A DNA stretch of 11,722 nt. Origin: Kiritimatiellia bacterium. Its GTDB lineage: Bacteria; Verrucomicrobiota; Kiritimatiellia; RFP12; DVOR01. Below are positions 10,101 to 11,722 of the stretch, piece after piece (the stretch's first letter is position 1; each line of letters begins with the position of its first letter). The notes beneath the pieces were generated by a model. That model searched no databases and had not been told where the DNA came from. It worked only from the letters and a program-made list of their open reading frames with translations. The position numbers and the translations under genes were made by a program. The DNA lies in contig JAGCML010000162.1 of assembly GCA_017646485.1 (NCBI GenBank), forward strand, positions 1 to 11,722. The letters are read 5' to 3'.

Positions 10101-11659
10101 TGGGTGGTGCTTACTTGCACAACGCTGACATTACCTTCGAATGGAAGAGCAATGTTCAGGTGCCTGCATTCGGCCTCACGATTACGAAGGTGGCTGACGC
10201 TGCTGGTACTGCCGTTAATGAGGTGGTTTACTCTGACCTCGATATTCGTGGTGTCTCTCCGAGCGCAACGGCTATCGGTACGGGTGCAGTGGAACAGTTC
10301 ATCTATCGTTATCAGTTGCCGCGTGGCGTGGGCGAATTGGATGGCAGCATGCGTTCGCTCTTCGGTGATGGTCAGTACGAATATACCTTGACGCTCATTC
10401 CTTACAGCGGTTCTGAAACCGTGCTTAAGGGTGCATTCAATATTCAGTTGAATGCTTCGGGTGATAAGGAACTCTCCGAAATGAAGGATGCTGTGGTTGA
10501 TTCCAACTTCAACATGCAGGATTCTTACTATGTCCGCGCTCAGGTTCGTTATAACGGCGTCTTGAAGGAATCTGAAGATTTCGACTACCGCCGCTTTGTG
10601 GTGGAAGCGCACTACTCGGGTTCCTTCAATGGTGACCCTGTGGCATCGACCTCCGATAAGCTCGGTTATGATGATGAAGAGGGTAATGAAGCAATCGCTG
10701 CATTGAACCGTTGCGTGAAGATGGTGAAGGATAAGACTGAAGATGAAGGCTTCTTCTCCACGCGCTTCGATGTTGAACTCCGTGGTCTCTCCACGAACCG
10801 CCCCGTCTACTTGATGGCCTACTTCGACCTGAATGGTAACGGTAAGCGTGACGTTTGGGAACCCTGGGGTTACGCAACGCAGGGCCTCGATGCTGTGGGT
10901 GGCTTCTACTTCGATCCTCGCGCCATCACCCCGATGTCCAATGGTACCGCATGGAATGCTGAATTCTACATCCAGGATGTTGATGCTGATAGCGATAAGC
11001 TCGCAGATGCTTGGGAATGGCTCACCAATGGTCAGCGTGATACCGCCTCCTTCTTCGAAGATGGCACCGCTGGTAGCGGTTGGTGCAACACCTTCACCGG
11101 TTCTGCTGCTAACCTCACTTCGAGCGCCGCAATCTGGACGAAGAGTGTGGATGGTAAGGTCGCCCTCACCGCTTATGGTGCACAGCTCTATGGTTTGACC
11201 GTTGAAGGTACACCTGATGCAAATGGTGCAGTGAAGATCGCTGGCGTGGAAGATATGTCCGCCGCTAAGGAACTCTTGGACCTCCTCGGTAACGATGTCG
11301 CAATCGACCTCATCAACAAGGGCTACACGTCCTACGGCCTCACGGTGAACAACATCGCTTATGATGGTGATGTCATTACCTTGGGTTGGAACGTTGAATC
11401 CGCTGTTGGTACCGATGGCATGGTCTATGACTTGACCGAAGCCTTCGCTGATGGTAACAATAAGCTCGCGACCTACACCGTCTATGGCACTGCTACACTC
11501 GGTGGCGCTTGGACGAAACTCGCTGAAGTGAAGGTCCAGGGCGCATTGGATCCCGCCGTCAAGATTGCCACTGGCGATGCGATGATCAACGACACCGAAA
11601 AGGCATGCTTCTTCAAGGTCATCCTCTCGGCTAAGCCGATGGACGCAACCATCGAATAA
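2..11659 (+). CDS. Giant multidomain surface/secreted protein with TSP3-type calcium repeats and a LamG domain (5'-partial)
   Basis: The frame is open from base 2 and runs without a stop to TAA at 11657-11659, giving 3,885 residues. The real start and any signal peptide lie upstream. The TTG at 41 is preceded by in-frame codons that continue the same protein, so it is not the start. The visible part is a string of extracellular-type modules: beta repeats, a PKD-like domain, about 19 D-x-D-x-D-G calcium loops in clusters, an Ala-rich helical block, a LamG jellyroll, an FN3-like domain and a C-terminal beta domain ending CFFKVILSA. Cysteine is scarce. There is no recognisable enzyme active site. 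Proteins of this build are usually secreted adhesins or polymer-binding surface proteins; that role is inferred here. No C-terminal hydrophobic anchor, LPXTG or PEP-CTERM signal is seen. Codon use is narrow (AAG, GAA, TTG/CTC, CGT/CGC), consistent with good expression. No frameshift or stop breaks the gene. I do not recognise a gene symbol. Confidence 0.95.
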   Translation, partial: TAFDANYAAKVSGLNNANTLSQKFFVNIPAGLAGTAVRLCYGIRPDTTTAKGLYAYAEYIVEETPITNVTKGYAVRNTNMATKQITLPAADELKNGYTALAGQTITGGEVVVSSGERATFTIAKNGAEEMADAGTLYASIEQISATNAANAKFERYYVPLYTDPATGDYKVALTIGDIGNVDNSSTYYRIRVPALEDANAIGTADKPFYLKVTATPKRERIQLISSEVTTSAGTEYYQPIDTTMGQTPGSYNVLEYTLTVPVSEESRDFLIYPTDATYQHYIDKTATIKGLTDANGNAINAQKLIASYAALQAQGGSVLPNGQAELRVTVPAGETSVKFYVGCVNDYINQVGTSNAEVVLGSGETVRLGGVIFTAKRCNSQNEIIGMLDECSPIVPTVQNRTPMIQAAPSETKTPVGTPLDFTFSVADTRTDYLVLEMTYGDGAKDSVLLVDEDAMIAMMGKTAWDAKKIELTNRYGVGSPKALKIEARTTDSQAYTFTHTYTFGTVHSWNLLVTDSSNYSAPREGVVNLETAQIFQFNTIYKPTLPASGYVRWDGNDSGDNWTFSQTYTQTSLSKNGGNTLVSVIAKPFNASDPDAPGGRFIGPDADYDSFFYMWSASSDYEILLPSGAEESRRYEEILSFNRAYVKEGEATEPLAWQDIQLSAIFVAEYLPGDSIVAREKSYKEPYLYELGDYNRDGVPDGWVLNTMGEEARATLIEGASIADKFPGEAEKLPTAGQWGGESAYKFGNSNGVLGSCALEGAAFDYKTRVRGFDDALNAADGKGNWLSVPAWVVLIHPEQKLDDGSTVVRVGTKHVKGKFQQDWTKLKLFSRTKPNDGVKLAYTDNKIPYDANSIGPQVSMNPQDKDWAIVIDEAGAPIKVGDKYKVTNVWVNINRNSPDYEAFRYTYDSALWGYMEKDTVNGRDVETKFVTMSTKPGAVFPFTTIDATAAAMTDPATRELLPIDQWGYGEYEEVKYFIDSRAIAGVLIDEPFHATKNDKGVIDPRLTSWLARFNGSSADTDRDGIVNSAEYFFWYYASRIAYGSVFTKTNADGEIEHLQLNSALWPAIDLRNRTAINTDSLYKTAEKFTMGRSYWLNEENKTVYHPIPVETILGVFNPLAQAAGNTDVDDDGLSTAEEFALGTNPIDADTDNDGIPDGWENHFGLNPLNGEDANSPQHGNPDGDECAVVNDVPLYPEYTHLFAVTYKADETHASYDDTDYKNNYEPKMTVNNVPVNLKAYYEPETGLVHFFVPHADGLTKAYYRQEEIVSSFELKEARKAEYLIDWEWPAQKAIYLQHQSQTVTLSHEEVYYALGFSPNALNTPFTSLMEYEVSVKAAVENAGGMPSMEEIIKFSISPTKADSNDDGIPDGWELYVGMTPYPLDRHPDGVGDPDGDGLTNAQEYAHRARSGWTNKTAPTDPWNPDTDFDGLWDGDEADPRFIYGNPYIQWETVLPNPIIAGGGCDPNSPDTDGDGMSDAWEVEYGAAPLAMAAPAEGAPEGEDGAPVVQIPTGEYDTETTDPDAMTVTLHGYTVTYGSAPDPTRNGSDDNKKRMADYDLDADKDGLTNYQEYLTAAFRHTRYDLGPDQARMFADNPGEVASDGEGTWEILPDFYVATTDLLNPYSHVSPEFAGVTVNPISQAIAIASRRTTGNGAMDTRALAKNNQETAAISETLRTAIASVFNANWTRTMVFPTAQEIEDYGLTNSAKTTTTLEAVQDRVENLPNLIDALDAALRCTLSVTNMGVTDETYARARNRAVAFNGEFGEKNALRVIALLDIVDAELRGLAGESDISGALKTFLQGEALTIWAARKDQILMLLAKSVFDITDSNNAYDTVVEESKNDMTPYTLLEDWSYNNTLDAASGADADKTAEAYKGYEAAVQAATNPLIRSRYRTAMRGLKGGLNAYDIMLTPYNSSLDAFALWNPTKYYFTPIAWHGIVLPFAKREEGVGENPRSVLGVPLEAGMANFGGKYPGYDSDGKPKNSLITTSPLDADTDMDGMDDYFEVFHGLNPVLGDYKNEASGESIDANSYINVNRLGSVISVTGSADFFAQMVSPEKTTFNEKALAIADATGFDYYTYPWLAGLPYADPDGDGLLNSEEAVNPVNAGPARYGTDPSPLWMTDPSNPNSLVSRFYPRLNMGYPNTNVPNALQVALSYEGAAGDATPATKSSLFAYEINEGYDTDGDGISDLVELTSNSIYRGDPQVLRTPDRQQAAYFGGEGALQTMAEAQFGPQALSTFTLECWVRPDADAIANGAKEAILIDRPWRASDEGKMPVSALRHNFVLGLRKDEGGFRPFTYYTSAGTTTVDETTGATTTSAPNVSPEAVAGQLIKADEWAHVAVTFDGQNLKIFLNGVESISVVSPLIPANGVISIKSTSEEVRRYSYRKAPIMVGATAASTWFAELDGSTDDFSDYFMNCFKGFIDEVRIWNGARTSAEIADAYNRTLTQTELLAARLAAFTARHGSTATGYYEANVPCEPLAIYTFNDLLSGSLVRNAEGEPTLDKDGNPTPETKPWEAYPGEKLTGDATVPGSAMYRRKGFLATATDDTAHAWIKDSLPAEEELFTSYYSLKAAKNLRSTKYKDSDTNAEFVPMAHNTVAHLPLADVQRAGVHVYSQESLAEGKPSLEMPSGSAENLKVADSVYWSPYRAGEKVSQTKMYNVKTEGNPYAYMYHGRIFFDLPNYIIVPAFTTSISSDLLIYGDVFAKYHKETWDKSPATDPESGSQENQEMMTEDANWFRHQDTPNEDTGSKLNDKQFSQGASLLDKFVAMGQTKDSDSDRMPNWWENYYGLDPEDPIGINGPHGDQDGDFLTNYAEYLASANPQKFSTVGNGVPDYQIPIWFRRGAPTFGTLYTDNDFMEDHWEASNRNERLTVDLNDGYRDADDDGWSNFAEARANFRSGYHSTNPNAATSISQTGKIKLEMPTPALRMTVDYFGDQNVYTNATANAKIVVHAYTAKNNNSAPDATFKLPLATTESGEEQATIEHEIGEWKRGVMSGYLHIGNIKPGSLSIKFTRMAVDKADSSTANTSKNENEYLFFTIHSDTKTVGDVAELYYNEPVAWIDEEGNTVANGTDRLIAGTVNYRTGEFTLDFSDAEEWADRGYHEAEDGSLSFYERSEFVGVATYSYGVVPGKSNTFTLVKPDEGYIKEGLNNFFVFADLDGDGKWDDNEPAGIPDQHDVDVGFDQVNDVLHVAMTRQAPPGTVRLDVESILGVLMTENETNNEVTGDYSSIMNPSTGSPLNPSLFVSSQNYWICLRVFENIGMTTTADNPGKLVYSKQFNVNKPYLSEDEIFGNAETRTGLPRSDAEGQVATSYKVYLLPETKLTTSTAFDWNPYNIAVVTNVFGSLDAASTSLVAPVGGAYLHNADITFEWKSNVQVPAFGLTITKVADAAGTAVNEVVYSDLDIRGVSPSATAIGTGAVEQFIYRYQLPRGVGELDGSMRSLFGDGQYEYTLTLIPYSGSETVLKGAFNIQLNASGDKELSEMKDAVVDSNFNMQDSYYVRAQVRYNGVLKESEDFDYRRFVVEAHYSGSFNGDPVASTSDKLGYDDEEGNEAIAALNRCVKMVKDKTEDEGFFSTRFDVELRGLSTNRPVYLMAYFDLNGNGKRDVWEPWGYATQGLDAVGGFYFDPRAITPMSNGTAWNAEFYIQDVDADSDKLADAWEWLTNGQRDTASFFEDGTAGSGWCNTFTGSAANLTSSAAIWTKSVDGKVALTAYGAQLYGLTVEGTPDANGAVKIAGVEDMSAAKELLDLLGNDVAIDLINKGYTSYGLTVNNIAYDGDVITLGWNVESAVGTDGMVYDLTEAFADGNNKLATYTVYGTATLGGAWTKLAEVKVQGALDPAVKIATGDAMINDTEKACFFKVILSAKPMDATIE
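1196..1567 (+). other. PKD/Ig-like beta-sandwich domain
   Basis: The segment opens with a proline-containing linker (NRTPMIQAAPSETKTPVG), followed by a strand DFTFSVAD. It then has MTYGDGAKD, which matches the W/Y-x-F/Y-G-D-G turn of PKD domains, and later FTHTYTFGTVHSWNLLVTDS, which matches the PKD 'H-x-Y-x-x-x-G-x-x-x-V-x-L-x-V-x-D' closing strands. About 60 residues separate the two halves, longer than a typical PKD insert, so the domain may be a divergent relative. PKD domains in secreted bacterial proteins usually act as spacers or protein-protein contacts; no specific partner can be named. Confidence 0.5.
1568..3061 (+). other. Unassigned coding stretch with one lone calcium-type motif
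   Basis: About 500 residues of the giant protein with no family I recognise. It contains one isolated calcium-type loop, DYNRDGVPDGW, at 2081-2113. This has the D-x-N-x-D-G-x-x-D core but lacks the Glu that normally follows Trp. Around it lie aromatic and acidic segments such as FFYMWSASSDYEILLPSG (about 1836-1890) and WAIVIDEAGAPIKVGDKYKV (about 2606-2665) that look like beta structure. It leads directly into the first dense TSP3 cluster. Boundaries are set by the neighbouring recognisable modules, not by a domain match. Confidence 0.5.
3062..3583 (+). repeat. TSP3-type calcium motif cluster 1
   Basis: Protein-level repeat. The motifs are DTDRDGIVNSAEY (3062-3100), DVDDDGLSTAEEF (3386-3424), DTDNDGIPDGWEN (3452-3490) and an eroded copy NPDGDECAVVNDV (3545-3583). 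The middle pair is a textbook bacterial thrombospondin type 3 unit: D-x-D-x-D-G-L-x-x-x-E-E-F, then LGTNP, then a D-x-D-x-D-G-I-P-D-x-W-E loop and FGLNP. The Asp side chains at positions 1, 3 and 5 are the expected Ca2+ ligands. Such clusters normally form rigid, calcium-stabilised stalks in secreted proteins. The intervening 3101-3385 includes aromatic-rich sequence of unknown fold. Confidence 0.85.
3584..4090 (+). other. Unassigned module between TSP3 clusters 1 and 2
   Basis: About 169 residues of the giant protein between two calcium clusters. It has mixed beta-like segments (NLKAYYEPETGLVHFFVPHA, about 3713-3772) and a helical-looking stretch (SHEEVYYALGFSP, about 3923-3961), rich in Tyr, Glu and Lys. 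No domain family is recognised. Its position between a Ca2+ motif pair and the next Ca2+ motif at 4091 suggests a folded module inserted into the stalk. Confidence 0.5.
4091..4723 (+). repeat. TSP3-type calcium motif cluster 2
   Basis: Five calcium-loop motifs are visible in the protein: DSNDDGIPDGWEL (4091-4129), DPDGDGLTNAQEY (4181-4219), DTDFDGLWDGDEA (4280-4318), DTDGDGMSDAWEV (4415-4453) and DADKDGLTNYQEY (4685-4723). All keep the D-x-D/N-x-D-G core and the following Glu. The two classic flavours alternate: 'I/M-x-D-x-W-E' and 'L-T-N-x-x-E-Y'. An Ala/Pro/Glu-rich linker (MAAPAEGAPEGEDGAP, about 4478-4525) interrupts the cluster and looks like a flexible hinge. The motifs share little identity at codon level, so the repeats are old, not a recent tandem duplication. 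Confidence 0.88.
4916..5743 (+). other. Alanine-rich, probably alpha-helical insertion in the stalk
   Basis: About 276 residues with a composition unlike the rest: rich in Ala, Leu, Arg and Glu, poor in Gly/Pro, with amphipathic heptad-like stretches such as NLIDALDAALRCTLS (about 5186-5230), ALRVIALLDIVDAELRGLAG (about 5318-5377) and LTIWAARKDQILMLLAKSVF (about 5426-5485). It lies between a TSP3 half-motif at 4685 and its expected partner at 5993. By analogy with the continuous pairs elsewhere in this protein, it is an insertion within the calcium stalk. No known family is recognised. A helical bundle or coiled-coil spacer is the simplest reading. Confidence 0.55.
5987..6595 (+). repeat. TSP3-type calcium motif cluster 3
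   Basis: Three motifs: DADTDMDGMDDYFEV (5987-6031, core from 5993) followed by FHGLNPV; DPDGDGLLNSEEA (6278-6316) followed by YGTDP; and DTDGDGISDLVEL (6557-6595). All keep Asp at positions 1, 3 and 5, Gly at 6 and the downstream Glu. The last one leads straight into the LamG domain through a short linker (about 6596-6655). This is the common arrangement of TSP3 motifs as a spacer before a LamG jellyroll. Two non-motif inserts (6053-6277 and 6317-6556) of unknown fold separate the loops. Confidence 0.87.
6656..7366 (+). other. LamG / concanavalin-A-like jellyroll domain
   Basis: About 235 residues with the LamG-like signature in the right order: an opening strand AAYFGG (6656), FTLECWVRPDA near 6731-6764 (the 'F-T-x-E-x-W-V-x-P' strand), WAHVAVTFDGQNLKIFLNGV at 7025-7084 (the 'W-x-H-V-A-x-T-x-D-G-x-x-L-x-I-F-x-N-G' hairpin) and GFIDEVRIWNGART at 7280-7321 (the 'G-x-I-D-E-V-R-I-W-x-x-A-R-T' closing strand). 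Such domains bind carbohydrate or protein ligands and are often calcium-dependent. An extra Thr/Ala-rich loop (about 6926-6985) sits before the central hairpin. The domain lies between calcium clusters, in the middle of the polypeptide. Confidence 0.9.
7540..8340 (+). other. Unassigned aromatic-rich module after LamG
   Basis: About 267 residues of the giant protein without a recognised family. The second half is unusually rich in Tyr, Phe and Trp, for example VYWSPYRAGEKV (about 7946-7981) and AYMYHGRIFFDLPNYIIVPA (about 8027-8086), followed by an acidic, Gln/Asn-rich linker (about 8175-8290). The aromatic block suggests a compact beta module or a binding face. It immediately precedes the fourth calcium cluster. 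No catalytic motif is seen. Confidence 0.45.
8345..8704 (+). repeat. TSP3-type calcium motif cluster 4 (eroded loops)
   Basis: Four motifs: DSDSDRMPNWWEN (8345-8383), DQDGDFLTNYAEY (8435-8473), YTDNDFMEDHWEA (8579-8617) and DADDDGWSNFAEA (8666-8704). They keep the flavour and spacing of TSP3 pairs (GLDP follows the first). However, the conserved Gly at position 6 is Arg, Phe and Phe in the first three, and position 1 of the third is Tyr. Only the fourth loop is canonical. Calcium binding may therefore be weaker here, or the fold may have been kept with altered loops. Confidence 0.8.
8770..9445 (+). other. Beta-rich module with 'AGTVNYRTGEFTLDF' signature
   Basis: About 225 residues of alternating strands. 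The clearest feature is AGTVNYRTGEFTLDF at 9257-9301. It resembles the 'G-T-I-N-Y-x-T-G-x-x-T-L' strand-turn-strand seen in several secreted and phage-structural beta domains. It is followed by VGVATYSYGVVPG (about 9386-9424). Upstream strands include MSGYLHIGNIKPGSLSIKF (about 9008-9064). I cannot assign a named family. The module sits between the eroded calcium cluster and the D-x-D-x-D-G loop at 9500. Confidence 0.4.
9500..9544 (+). repeat. Single calcium-type loop DLDGDGKWDDNEPAG
   Basis: The protein sequence here is FFVFADLDGDGKWDDNEPAG. The D-x-D-x-D-G-x-x-D-x-x-E core is intact and followed by P-A-G, not the G-x-N-P of the TSP3 units. A hydrophobic strand (NFFVFA) precedes it. The same layout, hydrophobic strand then loop then E-P-x-G, recurs at 10826-10870, so these two are a separate sub-class of calcium loop in the C-terminal third. 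Confidence 0.75.
9545..10084 (+). other. Unassigned linker/beta region before the FN3-like domain
   Basis: About 180 residues of the giant protein between the calcium loop at 9500 and the FN3-like domain. It starts with strand-like sequence (GTVRLDVESILGVL, about 9629-9670), then an Asn/Ser/Thr-rich segment and aromatic strands (NYWICLRVFENIG, about 9776-9814). No family is recognised. Confidence 0.4.
10085..10450 (+). other. FN3-like beta-sandwich domain
   Basis: About 120 residues opening SLVAPVGGAYLHNADITFEW (about 10085-10144). This has the form 'P-x-x-G-x-x-x-x-x-x-x-x-F-x-W' typical of fibronectin-type-III-like domains in bacterial surface proteins. It closes with DGQYEYTLTLIPYSG (about 10367-10411), matching the 'Y-x-x-x-L-x-P' strand. 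Strands in between carry LTITKV and EQFIYRYQLP. The fold call is by pattern only. The role is probably spacing or ligand contact. Confidence 0.45.
10592..11020 (+). repeat. C-terminal calcium-loop module: WEPWG loop plus degenerate TSP3 motif
   Basis: The module has a strand pair (RFVVEAHYSGSFNGDPVAS, from 10592), then VYLMAYFDLNGNGKRDVWEP with the loop proper at 10826-10870 ending WEPWG, then YIQDVDADSDKLADAWEW with its core at 10982-11020. The first loop uses Asp/Asn at the calcium positions (D-x-N-x-N-G). The second has Lys in place of Gly at position 6. From memory, a 'strand, A-F/Y-x-D-x-N-G-N-G-x-x-D-x-W-E-x-W-G, then D-x-D-x-D-x-L-x-D-x-W-E' order occurs near the C-terminus of many large Verrucomicrobiota-group secreted proteins. 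That recollection is not checked here. Confidence 0.65.
11357..11656 (+). other. C-terminal beta domain ending in CFFKVILSA
   Basis: The last 100 residues contain DVITLGWNVES, then ATYTVYGTATLGGAWTKLAE (about 11468-11529), then KACFFKVILSAKPMDATIE at the end. The arrangement 'L-x-W, Y-x-V-x-x-x-x-x-L-x-x-x-W, F-F-x-V-x-L' is a compact beta domain of the kind that ends many large secreted proteins in the Verrucomicrobiota/Kiritimatiellota group (from memory). No transmembrane helix, Lys/Arg tail, LPXTG or PEP-CTERM follows. If the protein is attached to the cell, this domain or the missing N-terminus must mediate it. Confidence 0.5.
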
Positions 11660-11682
11660 ACCTCTCCCCGAGGTTTCAACAC

Positions 11683-11718
11683 AAGCGGCACACGAACCCG
11701 TGTGCCGCTTTGTTTTTT
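11683..11718 (+). terminator. Rho-independent terminator after the giant gene
   Basis: A perfect 12-bp stem, AAGCGGCACACG (11683-11694) with CGTGTGCCGCTT (11699-11710), encloses a 4-base loop AACC and is followed by TGTTTTTT. It starts 23 bases after the stop codon. The stem is GC-rich with a U-tract directly behind it, which is the classical intrinsic terminator. It marks the end of the transcription unit of the giant gene. The A-rich side on the left (ACAA) gives only weak activity in the opposite direction. Confidence 0.93.
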
Positions 11719-11722
11719 ATAA

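Noticed and set aside
9293..10612. Minus-strand open frame of 439 codons
   Set aside because: Same codon-aligned shadow effect, ending at the sense TTA at 9293. Low-complexity Arg/His/Ile composition.
3062..11020. Calcium motifs as dockerin or RTX repeats
   Set aside because: Dockerins have two loops in about 60-70 residues with cohesin-contact positions and usually sit at one end. RTX repeats need GGxGxDxxx nonapeptides, which I do not see. The D-x-D-x-D-G-x-x-D-x-x-E plus G-x-N-P pattern fits bacterial TSP3 repeats better.
11600..11656. C-terminal PEP-CTERM, LPXTG or transmembrane anchor
   Set aside because: The last 20 residues (CFFKVILSAKPMDATIE and preceding) have only a short strand-like hydrophobic run, no sorting motif and no basic tail.
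2..11659. A multi-gene system (defence island, secretion operon, biosynthetic cluster)
   Set aside because: There is only one gene in the window and it shows no enzymatic, nuclease, ATPase or transporter motif. Nothing supports a multi-component system here.

Overview
The whole window is one reading frame. A single plus-strand gene is open at the left edge (no in-frame stop from base 2) and ends at a TAA at 11657-11659. That gives at least 3,885 residues (roughly 425 kDa) of one protein whose N-terminus lies outside the window. The last 63 bases are a short intergenic tail with a strong rho-independent terminator. I see no other convincing gene, RNA gene, insertion sequence, CRISPR array or attachment site. 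The long minus-strand open frames are shadows explained by codon choice.

The protein looks like a giant secreted or cell-surface multidomain protein. In order along the DNA: beta-rich repeats, weakly Calx-beta-like (2-1165); a PKD/Ig-like domain (about 1196-1567); an unassigned stretch with one lone calcium motif (2081); a first cluster of bacterial thrombospondin-type-3 (TSP3_bac) calcium motifs (3062-3583); a second cluster (4091-4723); an alanine-rich, probably helical block of about 276 residues (4916-5743); a third TSP3 cluster (5987-6595); a LamG/concanavalin-like jellyroll domain (about 6656-7366); an unassigned aromatic-rich stretch (7540-8340); a fourth TSP3 cluster with eroded motifs (8345-8704); a beta module (about 8770-9445); a D-x-D-x-D-G loop (9500); an FN3-like domain (about 10085-10450); a D-x-N-x-N-G loop ending in WEPWG plus a last degenerate TSP3 motif (10826-11020); and a C-terminal beta domain of about 100 residues whose last recognisable strand is CFFKVILSA.

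Organism: the style is a giant secreted protein mixing TSP3_bac motifs, LamG and PKD-like domains, the 'D-x-N-G-N-G-x-x-D-x-W-E-x-W-G' loop and an FFKV-type C-terminus. From general knowledge this suggests the Verrucomicrobiota/Kiritimatiellota/Lentisphaerota group, perhaps a gut or anaerobic member. Fibrobacterota or another bacterium rich in giant surface proteins cannot be excluded. GC is near one half by eye. Codon choice is narrow (AAG for Lys, GAA for Glu, TTG/CTC for Leu, CGT/CGC for Arg, GGT/GGC for Gly), which suggests a well-expressed native gene rather than a recent acquisition.

Working model (inference): calcium-loaded TSP3 clusters act as stiff spacers that hold the LamG lectin-like domain and the beta-sandwich domains away from the cell, for binding glycans or neighbouring cells. 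No catalytic domain is recognisable, and no C-terminal membrane anchor or LPXTG/PEP-CTERM-type sorting signal is visible. The terminator just after the gene marks the end of its transcription unit.
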